DNA from: Fragum whitleyi
Taxonomy: Eukaryota > Mollusca > Bivalvia > Cardiida > Cardiidae
NCBI GenBank assembly: GCA_948146395.1
Contig: OX411544.1
Location: 35,856,457 to 35,920,456, forward strand
Reading direction: 5' to 3'
DNA length: 64,000 nucleotides
Under the pieces are notes generated by a model. The model made no database searches and was not told where the DNA came from. It saw nothing but the letters and a program-made list of their open reading frames with translations. The first letter of the stretch is position 1; the number at the start of each line of letters is the position of its first letter. Below, one piece after another: positions 9,801-21,800 of this stretch. The translations under genes were made by a program, and so were the position numbers.

Positions 9801-12800
9801 TCAAGTCGGCAAGACAGTATAACAATATAACATAAGCTCACATGAGCTTTTGAACCGACCATACATACATATATAAATAGCACATGACATTAAAACATTT
9901 GCAAAGAACATAGAAAGCAAATAAGAATTGGTAAAACAGCTAATAATAAATTAGTAGTATGACAGTATTTCAGAAATTAAAAGTTTAAAGTATCATGACT
10001 GCTAATCAGAGACTAAAAGAAGATTCATGGTATAGTAATGTTGCATAAAAAGGATAGAGTTTTAAATTAATTAAAAGATATCTATTGAAGAAACAGTGGC
10101 TTAAGACAAGATATCACATAGCACATGTAGTGTAAAATTAAAATTATTTAAATTTACATATCACATACTCTGTAAAGCAGATAAAAGAAAAATCCAGTCA
10201 AACATAAACAGTAAGGAGACATTACAAACATGTAAACGAGAAGCATAGCGAAAGCAACTAAAAATAGCAACTTTAAAGTATAGCAGATAAGCAGAAGCAA
10301 GCAAGAGATATGTAACCCCTGATCTGCAAGACTCACCACGAACCACCACAGGCAACACAACTGCATTCTTTTCCATTCCAAAAAGACAAGAGATTTTTAA
10401 ACTGGTTGAAGTTTGTCTCCCGCCTGAAGTGGTCCGGCAGTGAGTTCCACAGAACCGGGGCCGCATATCGGAAGCTATTCTTACCAAATGTTGTTGATTT
10501 CACTCTAGGGACCTGTAAAATATTTGTGTATCTGAAATTATATGTGTTTTCTCTTTTTTGAACAAGATTATTAAGAACAGGGGGGGCAATCCGGTTTAAT
10601 ATCTTGAAAGTTTCAACTGCCATTGTTCTGATTCTTCTGATTTCTAACGAAGGTAGTTTTGCAATCTCAAGTAGTTGACCATATGGGCTCTCATAATCGT
10701 TGTAAACAAACCTTAGGGCTCTTTCTTGTATTTTCTCAATTTTAGTTGTATTTTTCTTTGAGCAGAAGTGCCAGGACAATGGGCAGAAGTTGAAGTTTGA
10801 CAAGATAAATGAATGAAAAATTGTTAGTCTATTTAGTTTTGACAAGTTTCTACCAATTCTTTTGAGAATGTTAAGTTGCTGACCAGCCTTTTTACATAAG
10901 TTTTGGATATGAAAATCAAATGAAAGATTAAAATCAATATCTACACCCAATAGTTTCACAACGTCATCACATTCAATTTGAGAATTATTTATATTAAAAA
11001 CTGGGTGCTTTTCATGGGTTTTGTTTCCAACTGCCAGAGCCTGGAACTTATCAGGGTTTGCTTGCATACAGTTAAAAGAGAACCAGTCTATAAGAATTTT
11101 ACTTTCTCTCTGAAGGACATGAATCAGCTGGCCAAAATCAGGGGTAGTGAAGGACAAAGTGTTATCATCTGCATAATTATAGAGAGAGCATTTATCGACA
11201 AAGTAAAAAATATCATTTATAAAGACATTAAAACGCAGAGGACCCAGGATAGAGCCCTGAGGTACTCCCTTTTTAATGTCAGTCCAGGTACTGACTACAC
11301 CTCCAACCTTTACCTGCTGCTTCCTGTCCCTCAGATAGGATGATATTAAGTGGACTGCTTCTTTAGAGAGACCATAGGATGCCAGCTTACAAAGTAAGAT
11401 GTCATGCGGAAGACAGTCGAAAGCCTTGGACAGGTCCATGAGTACTGCAGCCACATACCGATTTCTGTCCAACGCTTCCTTCCAATCTTCCAATAATCTC
11501 ATGATTGTAGTCTGACACCCGTGGCCTCTCCTGAAAGCACATAAAAAGTTATCAAAAATACTGTCAAAATAAATAGTTAATTGTTCCGAAATAACTTTTT
11601 CAAAAATCTTAGATGGAATAGGCAATATACTGACTGGTCTGTAATTTGATTTGTTCAGGAAATCATTTTTCTTGTAGATTGGTGTAACTTGTGCTTCTTT
11701 AAGATGATCAGGGAAAATCCCAGTACTTATTGTTGAGTTTACAAGATAAGTCAGAAAAGGAGCAAGGGACAATTTGCCCAGTTTTAAAATCTTTACAGAA
11801 ACTTTATCTACTCCTGTAGCCTTTTTGACATTAAAAGAGTCAATAATTTTGCAAACTTTTGAAGAATCAGTCAGATTAAAATTGAAGGAGTCAACACCAA
11901 AGTTTTTACCCAAAATTTCTTTAATACTTGGGTGGGTTTCTTTGTCAAAATAAAAATTCTTTCCAATGTCGTTTGCAACATTAGCAAAAAATTCATTAAA
12001 AGTGTTAGCAACTTGCTCATTATCTGATATAACATTTTCATTTTCATTTAATATAATTTTAGAGTTTTGAGATTGACACTTCTTTGACATAAAAGGTTTG
12101 ATTGTGTCCCAGAAATCTGAGGGTTTACAACCCCCAATACATCTTTCCTGAAAATATTTGTTTAGTGACTTCTTTTTGAGTTTGTTCACATAATTTCTAG
12201 ATTTCCTATATTTTTCCCAAGATTTTGAACATTTGTTTTTCAAAAATTTGTTATAATACATTTTCTTGTGATAAATAGCCTTTCTTAAAACTCTGTTCAT
12301 ATAGGGGAGCTGATCCTTTTTGAGATACATTTGTTTTTCAGGTATGTGCTTATCAATAATTGTAGTAATTTGCTGTTCGAAAGTATTATAGATTTTGTTT
12401 ACTTCAGATTTGTTATTTAGTAAGTGGTAAGGGAAATCTATGGCCGAAATATCCCGGTTAAAATTTTCTAAGCTAAAATTTCTAAAACTTCTATAATTTA
12501 TTTTCCGTTTTTCAATGGAAGGAGTTTTGCAATTTATTACTGAGCTAATCATATTGTGACAGTCACTGACCCCAGTGGGGAAATTTAATGTTTTCATGAA
12601 GCTGTGTTTAGAGTTTGTAAGAATGACATCAAGTAGAGAAGGATTATCCTTATTTTTGAAACACGTAGCATCTCTTATTAAGTTTGTCAAGGCAAAAATT
12701 TCCATAAGATCACACAAAGGTCTGCTTTTGTATTCACATAATAAATCATAGTTTAAATCTCCAACAATAGCATAATGGTCATAAAAAGTAATACACTTAT

Positions 12801-15800
12801 CAAGCATTTTACTGAAACAAGTATTGAATAAATCATCTTTCATATTTGGGGGGCGATATATGCATGAAAAACACCATTTCTGTTTATTTTTTATTTATTT
12901 TATTTATTTATTTATACAATATTTTGAGAGGGTAACACTTTTAGCTGTGCAGCCAGTCTACCAAGTGGCCCTCTACATTAATAAAACAAATTTAGGTTAA
13001 CTTCATAAATAATGTTTTCAAAATTTTCACCTTCAATGTCCTTCCTTCTACGAGAGGCAATATCTGCCCTAATAAACACAGCTAGTCCACCACCATATGC
13101 ATCTCTGTCTCTCCTTTCAAACTTATAACCCTGCACTTGAAAGAGACTGTCCCGATATGAGGCATCTAATTTTGTCTCTGCAATAAATAGAAGGTCAACA
13201 ATTTTGTCATTTAATAGTTCATGAATTTCTACAAACTTAGTCTTTAAACTATTAATATTAAGGTGGGCAAAAATGAATTTGTTGGGGTGAGCTGATCGCA
13301 CTTGTCTGAGTTCCTGAAATGGGGAGTCTATAAATGAGTCTGTTGATTCTGCTAATGTTTCATCTGTAAGGTTGAAACTATCTAAATCGCTAAAGAATGA
13401 GTCCGAAAATTTAAAGCTCCTGCACTGTTTACAGACCCAAGGGTCAACACTATCGCAGAGTGCCTTGTATTCTTCAGGGGATATGTTGGCACACTTGATG
13501 TGCCACCAGTAGTAGCATGCCTCACAGTATACTCCTCTGTGAGACTTAGCCACTGGTCTGGCACAGCCTCCACACGGAAATTTTGTAGGCCCAGGGTTTT
13601 GTGCAACATCTCCGGAGAGGATGATCAGATAGAGCCTAATGCACAAGACAGTACTTATAGGTTTAGAGTAAACTCGTCTAGTATACCGTAGGTGAAACAT
13701 TATCTGGTAGGTGACTGGAATAGTATTATTGTTTAAGAGACTGACATCTTGCACGATTTCACGAATGTTTGACTCACTGTTAGTGACTTTAGGTCCAAAC
13801 TTTAGGTCATTGCCAGGAATTCAATAACTTGTTCAACACAAATAATTCCCTAAAGTTAATGCTGTAAGCGCAAACAACAAACATAATGTAGTGTTATTGA
13901 CAATATAAGGGCTTCTTTACAGAGTTAGATTAGAAAATAAAGGAATAAATAGTTTATAGTCAAGGGAGATAATCACTGCAGTCTTGTAAACAATCAGACG
14001 ACAAATGTTAAAATAAGCAGATTTCTCTAGCTAACTGCTGCAAACAGACCAGTTTCAACATTAAAATAGTCCTTAAATACTTCACAAACCCAAACAAACA
14101 CATTTTAATGTAAACTTGGCAGTTCAGCAATACAGTAACTAATGCCAGGAATCCTGGCAAGGCTAAAATAGTGGGTGGGGTAATATTTCCAAAAAGCACT
14201 ATTTCCTTACAGTAATGCAACCATGACCAATTACATTGGGCAAATGTCTATTTGAAGATATTTTATTGAAAACTTACCTATATGTTTTTCATATTTCTAT
14301 TTCAATGTAATTGTTCTTTTAAAAAAAGATACTTTGATTTTCTCACAGAGTCAAAATCGAGGGGTCAGTGCAACACTATTGTAAGTGCCTATAAATGTGT
14401 AGGTACTTAACACTTGTCATGCTGAATAAATTTTAGCTAGAAATTTTCATCAAAATCAAAGGGCAAAGAGTACTGAAAGTCCCAACTGTAGGTCATTTTT
14501 TATTTTAAAAACTAAATCTACTGACAATTCTGCTTTGAAAGTGAGAAACAGGGGGTGTAGACAAACATCAGACTGCACATATGTGCAGGCTGATGTTTGT
14601 CTATAGCTCCTGCCAAAGCAGGAATATGCCGGGATCAGCATGACAAGGGTTAAAATAATGTTGCACTTACCCCTTAATTTAATATCTTTCTCTTCTTTTC
14701 CTTCAACAAAATTGTTTCTGAGTTGAATCAGTTACCATTAGTGATCCAAGTATCATTGACTCCAAATATGTTAAAACATCAGGTTTCAAAAAAACCTTTC
14801 TTTAACACTTTTCGGTGGTTAATCTGGAAGTAATAGTAGATAATTTCTTGATAATCTCACTGCAAAGCAGTGAAATTATCGAAGAACTGTACCCTCTTTG
14901 GTTCATTTCACCCTTTCTGGCTTTAACTAAGCAGGGTACAATTATTGATATCATCGTAAACGTTGATTTTTATGTAAGATTGATCAATATTTCATTTGGT
15001 GACCAACAAAAGCTATAATTTCACCTGTGGCCTTCTACTTGATATCAAGGGGTCAGCGCAACACTATTGTAAGTGCCTATAAATATATATAGGCCCTGAC
15101 AATAGTGTTGAGCTGACCCTTGATTTAGCTTCAGTTGTCATGCATGAAATACAAATCAATCTTACACTGAATATACAGTTATCCTCTATTCATATATGGA
15201 CCACAATGGTTACAAAATTTTGGTGTCAATAAAACACGTTTCAAAAAACATGGGCAAATTGATTATCAGTTACCTGCCCTAAATTCAGGGTGATAAAGTG
15301 GTGCAAACTTTTTGCAAATTATACCCGACTTTGCATGTGCACTAGCATGCAAAGTGGGGTATAATTTGCAAAAAAGTTTGTAATGTTTTGTTATCCTGAA
15401 AGCAGGGCTGACCCCTAATACTGACTCAACAGGAAATTTGAATTTCTGGTAAAGTGCACTTAATTGGATTATATTGAGAAATTTTACAACTTCAATGTAA
15501 GGATTAGGGAAAGATTTTCTTACATTGTTATGATAATTGATCATAAAGATCAACAAATTTAGGAGCTTTCAACACTTGACTAAGGTCACTAGGCTGGGAC
15601 ATAGGGTCAGCTGATTATAAATGCTATTATTTGCTAAGTTTATGGCGGACATTAAAGTCTTTACTAAGTTTGGAACTGATGTGACTCAGGCAGAGGGTAA
15701 AATATAAAGGGGTAATTGCAGTCTAATTTTTTTCTTAGACTTTTCAATGAGTACCCAAAACACTGAGTTTTTGAAAGGACATGTACTATTAAATTATTTG

Positions 15801-18800
15801 AATCTTAAAACCTGAATATCCCTTATAAAATGGTTATAATAATATAATTTTGTCAAAGATTTCAGGTTAATTCCTGCCTAATACTTAAAGTCTTGAAAAG
15901 GAGTTTTTTAAAAACAATCCAAGGGACTGAAATTGTATCTTCAGATAATAAGGCCTAAGTTGCCCTTACAAAAAAATATTATTGACAATAATTTATTATT
16001 TTGAATCAATCAATTAGATATGTAAAATTACCAATATTGTTGATCATTTACCATCATTCTCCTAAAAAAGGCTCCCAGGGGTTTTTGACCCTGAAATCTT
16101 TAAACATCTTCTCCTCAGTAACCATTGGGCCGTTTTCAACCAAACTTGGCAGAATTGCTTCTTTGGTGACCCTTCTCAAAATTTGTTTGTGAAATTTTGA
16201 TTGACCCCCGATATATGGGTGTGGCAGGGTGGGACAGTTTTTAACCCTGAAATCTTTAAACATCTTCCCCTCAGTAACCATTATATGGATTTCAACCAAA
16301 CTTTGCAGAAATATTCCTAGGGTGACCCTTCTCAAAATTGTGTTTGAAATTTTGATCAACCAACAAATATGGGCAGGGCAGGGCAATGCAGTTTTTGACC
16401 CTGAAATTTGAACATCTTCTCATCTGTAACCATGGGGTGGATTTCAATCGAACTTGGCAGAATTGTTCCTTTTGTGACCCTTCTCAAAATTTGTTTGTGA
16501 AATTTTGATTGACCCCCAAATATGGGTGTGGCAGTTTTTTTTATCTTTTGATGTCTTCTTCTCAGTAAGTAATGGGCAGATTTCAACCAAACTTGGCAGA
16601 ATTGCTCCTTTGATGACCCTTCTCAAAATTTGTTTGTGAAATTTTGATTGACCCCCAAATATGGGCATTGCAGGGATGGACCTTTTTCTCACTTTGAAAT
16701 TACTAAACAACATGACCTCCTAATCCAAAAGAATATTCTATATGAAACTTTGTCAGAGTGTTTTTTGGTGCCCCTTTACAGAAAATGTTTGTGACATTCT
16801 CATTGGCCTATAAATATGGGCATGGCAGGGTGGGGCCTATTTTTGCTTGGAATAACATATCAACAACTAGGCAAATTGCAATGAAATTTTACTAGAATGT
16901 TACTTTGGTGTGATCTACTGGACCAATGAATTTCAGGTGAGCAGTTAAGGGCCATTTTGCCCTCTTGAATGAAATTCATCATGCATGTTTTCTTTGATGA
17001 TATAAAGGGGTACCCTCAACACAACAAGGTATTTGAAAGAGTTCTTAACTGATAAAACAACTAGTTGCTACCCCTTTTTATACACCGCCCGAGGCGGACG
17101 TATATTGGCGTCATCTTCTCTGTCTGTCCGTCCATCCATCCATCTGTCTGTCTGTCTGTCCACTTTTCTTGTCACCGCAACTCCTCCTAAGTTTCTGGCT
17201 GGATCTTCTTGAAACTTGGTCAATGTTATCACCTCAATTGGTAGATGTGCATGAAGGAAGGATTTTATGGTTCGTTGATTTTTGCCTGAGTTATGCCCCT
17301 TAAAAACTTAGTCTCTGGGGCTTATTGCCTCAGTTATTCCCCTTAAAATTTTAGTCTCTGGGGCTTATAGAAATTGCAGCCTTGTGAATGCAACTCTTCC
17401 TAAGTTTCTGGCTGGATCTAAATGAAACTTGGTGGATGTTATAACCGAAATTGGTAGATGAGCATGAAGTAAGGATTTTATGGTTCATTAATTTAACCCT
17501 ATATTATGCCCCCTTAAAACTTAGTATCTTAGGGGCTTATTGAAATTGTAGCCTTTTGAACGCAACTCCTCCTAATTTTTTTGTCTTTATTTAAATGAAA
17601 CTTGGTCCATGTCATCACCATAATTTGTAGATGTACATGGATCAAGGATTTTACGGCTCATTTATTTCCCTGAATTATGCCCCCTTAAAACTTAGTGTCT
17701 GGGGCTTATTGAAATTGCAGCCTTGTGAAGGCAACTCCTCCTAACTTTTTGCCTTGATTTAAATGAAACTGGGTCATTTTGAATTTGGTTCTGTCAAAAT
17801 GAGTAGTGTCTACAATTATTTTTGTGAAACAGCAGCAAAGTGGTGGCGTATTTTGTGACTATGGCACTCTTGTTGAGAATTAGAAAAAAAAGAGGATAAA
17901 TACATAAATGAAGACAAAAAATAATATTTATAGCTTGTGATTTTTTTTCCCATTGTAACTATTTGTAAAGAAATAGTGTCAAAGAAAGGATTTTACATGT
18001 ACTTTTAAAAGTACATGTAAATGAAATGACCTCAAGTAAAAATAAAGGTGTGACTAGTGGGAGAGAGACAGGATTGATGCCCACATTGAATTCTCATAAA
18101 TTATTCATCAAGAAACTAATTTGTCTTTACTTTGCCCATATCTTTTTTATACCTTATTCTTTTTCAGTGTTTAATTTAGGCAGGGGTATTTTGGGATTGC
18201 CCCACTTTTACAAAGATCCCCCATATTCTCTAGATTTATGGGGGATTTTTTATTATGAGGAAAGAGTATGGAATACCAGTTATTTCTCAATTGCTTCGAT
18301 TTTGTGCAGAAATCCCCCAAAATTATGAAATCTTAGAATAAACACTGCTTTTTGTAAATAAATTAATATGGTAATGCAACTAAATTTTACACAAGCTTAG
18401 TTGAAGATGGAATTATAACCCTTGTCATGCTGATCAAAGACCTTGGCTAATAACTTCAAAATTAAAGTGCAGAAAGCTATGAATGAACTTATTCAGTCAG
18501 TGACTCAGTATCTAATTTTGAAAATTCAAATTTTGAAACTTTTTTGGTTTAGAAATGAAAATGACAGGTGGTATAGACTAAGATCAGACTGCACCTAAAA
18601 TGATAATTTATATTATGTTAGTACTGTATTGTAAAAGATTGGTCTGAATTGACTAATTATTAGGGGCTCCAGGCTCTGCATTATAATTGAAAGATTATTG
18701 AAAGCGTCATTTAACGCCATTCAAACAAACAAACTGAATTGACAGAGATTACACTCAAATTATTAGTATAGTAGGGGTGTGGAGTTCCCATGCCCACATT

Positions 18801-21800
18801 TTCCACTTGCGAGCAAGTAAATTTTTCTAGGCAACTTGTCCATGGACAAGTAAATACCACAGCAAATCTTAGAACAGCACTAAAAAGAGCTAGGAGAAAA
18901 GTCATCCTAATGTTTGGATCAAAGGGGAGAAAACATAATCTTTAATGAAGATAATGCTGAGTTACAACATTTTCTTCATTAAAAACAAGGTTTTTCTCAA
19001 TATATATCAACTGATTTTTTTATGGGCAAGTTCATTTTGATCCTTGACAAGTAGAAAATCAAGTTTTAATTATCCATGGTCAAGTAGTGAAAACTCGTAT
19101 TTCTACACATCTGTACAATATCTCTAATTTTGTGATTAATTTACATTGTAGATCCATTATTTTGGTCTGAGGTATGTCACAAAGAAGTTACAGTTTCGCT
19201 GGGTGGACCTTACAAAGCCTCTGAAGAAACAACTCGAGAAATATGCACAGTCTTCACATTCCGCTAGATCGCCCAGATTATATTTTGGGGTGATCTTTTA
19301 CATTGCCAATGCGCATAAAATCATGGATGATGTTGCTAGGTAAGATCACAGGTTTTCGTCTGATTTCACAGGGCTTGTACCAGCTTTTCAAATTCAGGAG
19401 TCTTTGTCCCTGTACTGTGAATTTCAGCAGTCAAAACTGCTGTTGAAGAGTGTCAAAACAATAAAATCAGTGGAAAATGAGTAAATATTTATTGACATCT
19501 TTAATTGTCTTCTTCAAAACTTTAAAAGACATTCAAATTTCAATTGAATCTCTTACAAAGACATGAAGGAGACGTTGATTTTAATTTGCATATTTGAAAA
19601 TTTTAAAGATCAAAATGATCCCCAGACTGTCAGAGAATCAACAAAGTAATGTTGGAATAATACATGAGCTTCTTAATAAGTATGACTTCCAGATCAAATG
19701 TTTGGTTTTTATGTAAGGAAAACATATACAATATGTTTGTAAAAAATAAGTTAGAAAAAATCATAAAAGGTTTACAAATACTTACACAGTAAAAATAAAT
19801 ATTAATTGTTAAATTTCAGATATCAGTATTATTTACAACTAAAAACAGACATTGTAGATGGGAGGTTGCCCTTGACTGTTGACCAAGTGATTAGACTAGC
19901 AGCCTACAGTTTACAAGGTAGGTTTATTTAATCAAGAACTAGGCGACATTTTTAGCTTAACTCTTTGCAGAATATGGGGGCTATTCTGGTCACCCTTGTG
20001 TCAGCGTTGGCATTAGGGTTGGCGTAATGCTTTGGTTAAGGTTTTAGGTGCAACAGTTTCAAATTTCTGTGGAATGTTTACCCTTTTCGGGTTTTGAAAA
20101 TCTTGGTTAAGTTTTTACATGCAACTGATGAATATCTGTATCACCTCTTTCTAGTAAAGTCATTTTCGGGGAACTTTGCACATGCTTTTGTTACCATAAT
20201 ATCAGCCTCTAGACAAAGATTCATTACTTTGATAGTGAATTTATTGGTATTTTGCAATGTCGACATTGATTTGCTTTTACTATCCAGCACAAGGGATAGT
20301 TGTGCTTCGCTGGCCTCAGGCAGGTAATTTTTTTATCTGTGAACATTCCATTATGTGTCTAGCCTTCGAGTTGTTGTGTATATAATATAGATTCCAGCTT
20401 AAGATTTTATATGGTTGCAAAGATGGCCGTATATTGGTATCTTTTCTGTCTATCCCTAAGTCTGTCCAGATGTCCATGTGTTTGTCTGTTCATGTGTACG
20501 CCTACACCTTATAAATGGAACTCCTACATTTATTGATGAATCTAGTTGAAATGTTCTAATGTTCATAGGTTTGGTGATAGTCTGCTGCATAATCATGTGG
20601 TGTTGTATATTTTGAATAGCTTCCATGTTGAATTTATACCCAACATTCCTTTCTTGTTTGATTGATATTGTTGATAAAAAATCTATTTTACAATGCTTAT
20701 ATTTGCCATGAAGATTGTGTAAAAAATATACATGTACATCTAACAATGGTTATTTGACAAACTTTTAAGGTTAAATTAATGAAAATAGTGTTGTGTCTCG
20801 AATTTTGTTTTTCCTAAATTATTTTGTTTTCTGTTTATATTTTTACAGTTGAATTCAGTGATTATGAGTCAGATAGACCTCCATCAGATTATTTCACGGA
20901 TAATCTAGTATTTCCAAAGGTAGGAAATATTTTTCTGCATATTAAACAGTATCTTTCCTTTAAACAAATAAATAATGTAACTTGCAAGATCAATAGAAAA
21001 AGAGTTATTTAGAATTATTCATATGAAAATTGTGTTAGAATCTCAACTTAATCTAAAAATACTACAGCAACAGAACAGATAACAGTTAAGCCTATACCTC
21101 ATTTGAAAGCTTGAAAAAAACTTGTATATCACTTACAAAAAGTATAATAAATTCCATTTGAGTCATGTACATATTATGGAGAAAATGCTGCCAAATATTT
21201 GCTTTATTATGAAGCAAATGTATGCCAGTATTTTTTCCATAATATATATAACAAATTTCAAGATAAATGAAATGGTTTCACACAAACCATCTTCGGCTCT
21301 TTATGAGGGAATATCAATGAGTACCAAAAACATAGGAGTTGATCAACAGGAAATGGATTGATTATTATTAAAGTGAAATAAAAAAATAACCCTCTATTTG
21401 GAGGTGTGTATATGATATGGTTTAACCCCCTATACATAATGCATGAAACAAGTTTTTATGATAAGATCTTGGACTAATCGTTTAAACAGTCTTCAATTCT
21501 TTTCTGAAGTTGATTTCCAGGTGGTCCTACAGACTAACAGTATTTACTCTAATAATAGCTTCCTCCCTAATAATAGCGCCCCTATATTTTTTTACTTAGA
21601 AAACCCACTTTGAATGCCTAAATTTTACTTTTTAAGATTTCTTCTCTAATTTGATTGTGTAGCGAAAATTCAACTCAAATTAAAGGGAAAAGGGCCTAAA
21701 AGGCATCTTTTTTTTAATCAGAAAAAAAGCTCTTTGACCATGTTATGTATAGCTCCCAGGAACTTTATTAGGATAAATATGGTAGATCAGAAAGTTTAGA

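Larger units (their letters stand above)
9763..13814 (-). mobile_element. CR1/jockey-like non-LTR retrotransposon (LINE), 4.05 kb, antisense
   Basis: The insertion is bounded by a 10-bp direct repeat, AGGAATTCAA, at 9753-9762 and 13815-13824. Its 3' end (left) is a (TTAC)n tail on the minus strand (9764-9791). It encodes 2A-like peptide, PHD finger, apurinic-type endonuclease and reverse transcriptase. The frame is open right to the 5' boundary without an in-frame ATG before residue 19 of the upstream open frame, so the copy may be slightly 5'-truncated. The only obvious damage is a roughly 100-bp insert in the endonuclease. The long intact RT frame suggests a fairly recent insertion. Confidence 0.93.
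6815..19151 (+). other. Intron 1 of PTPN14/21 (12.3 kb)
   Basis: Phase 0, GT...AG. It holds an exon-1 fragment copy, a 168-bp hAT-like MITE, an antisense LINE (9763-13814), a piggyBac-like MITE (14411), palindromic elements (15045, 15273), a tandem 150-bp array (16054-16715), a microsatellite-tandem element (17083-17875) and a fold-back element (18773). Confidence 0.85.

Noticed and set aside
16054..16715. Series of minus-strand open frames sharing a '[14 protein letters not shown]' motif
   Set aside because: The repeated peptide comes from tandem DNA units of a non-coding element; the units also occur in other frames elsewhere.
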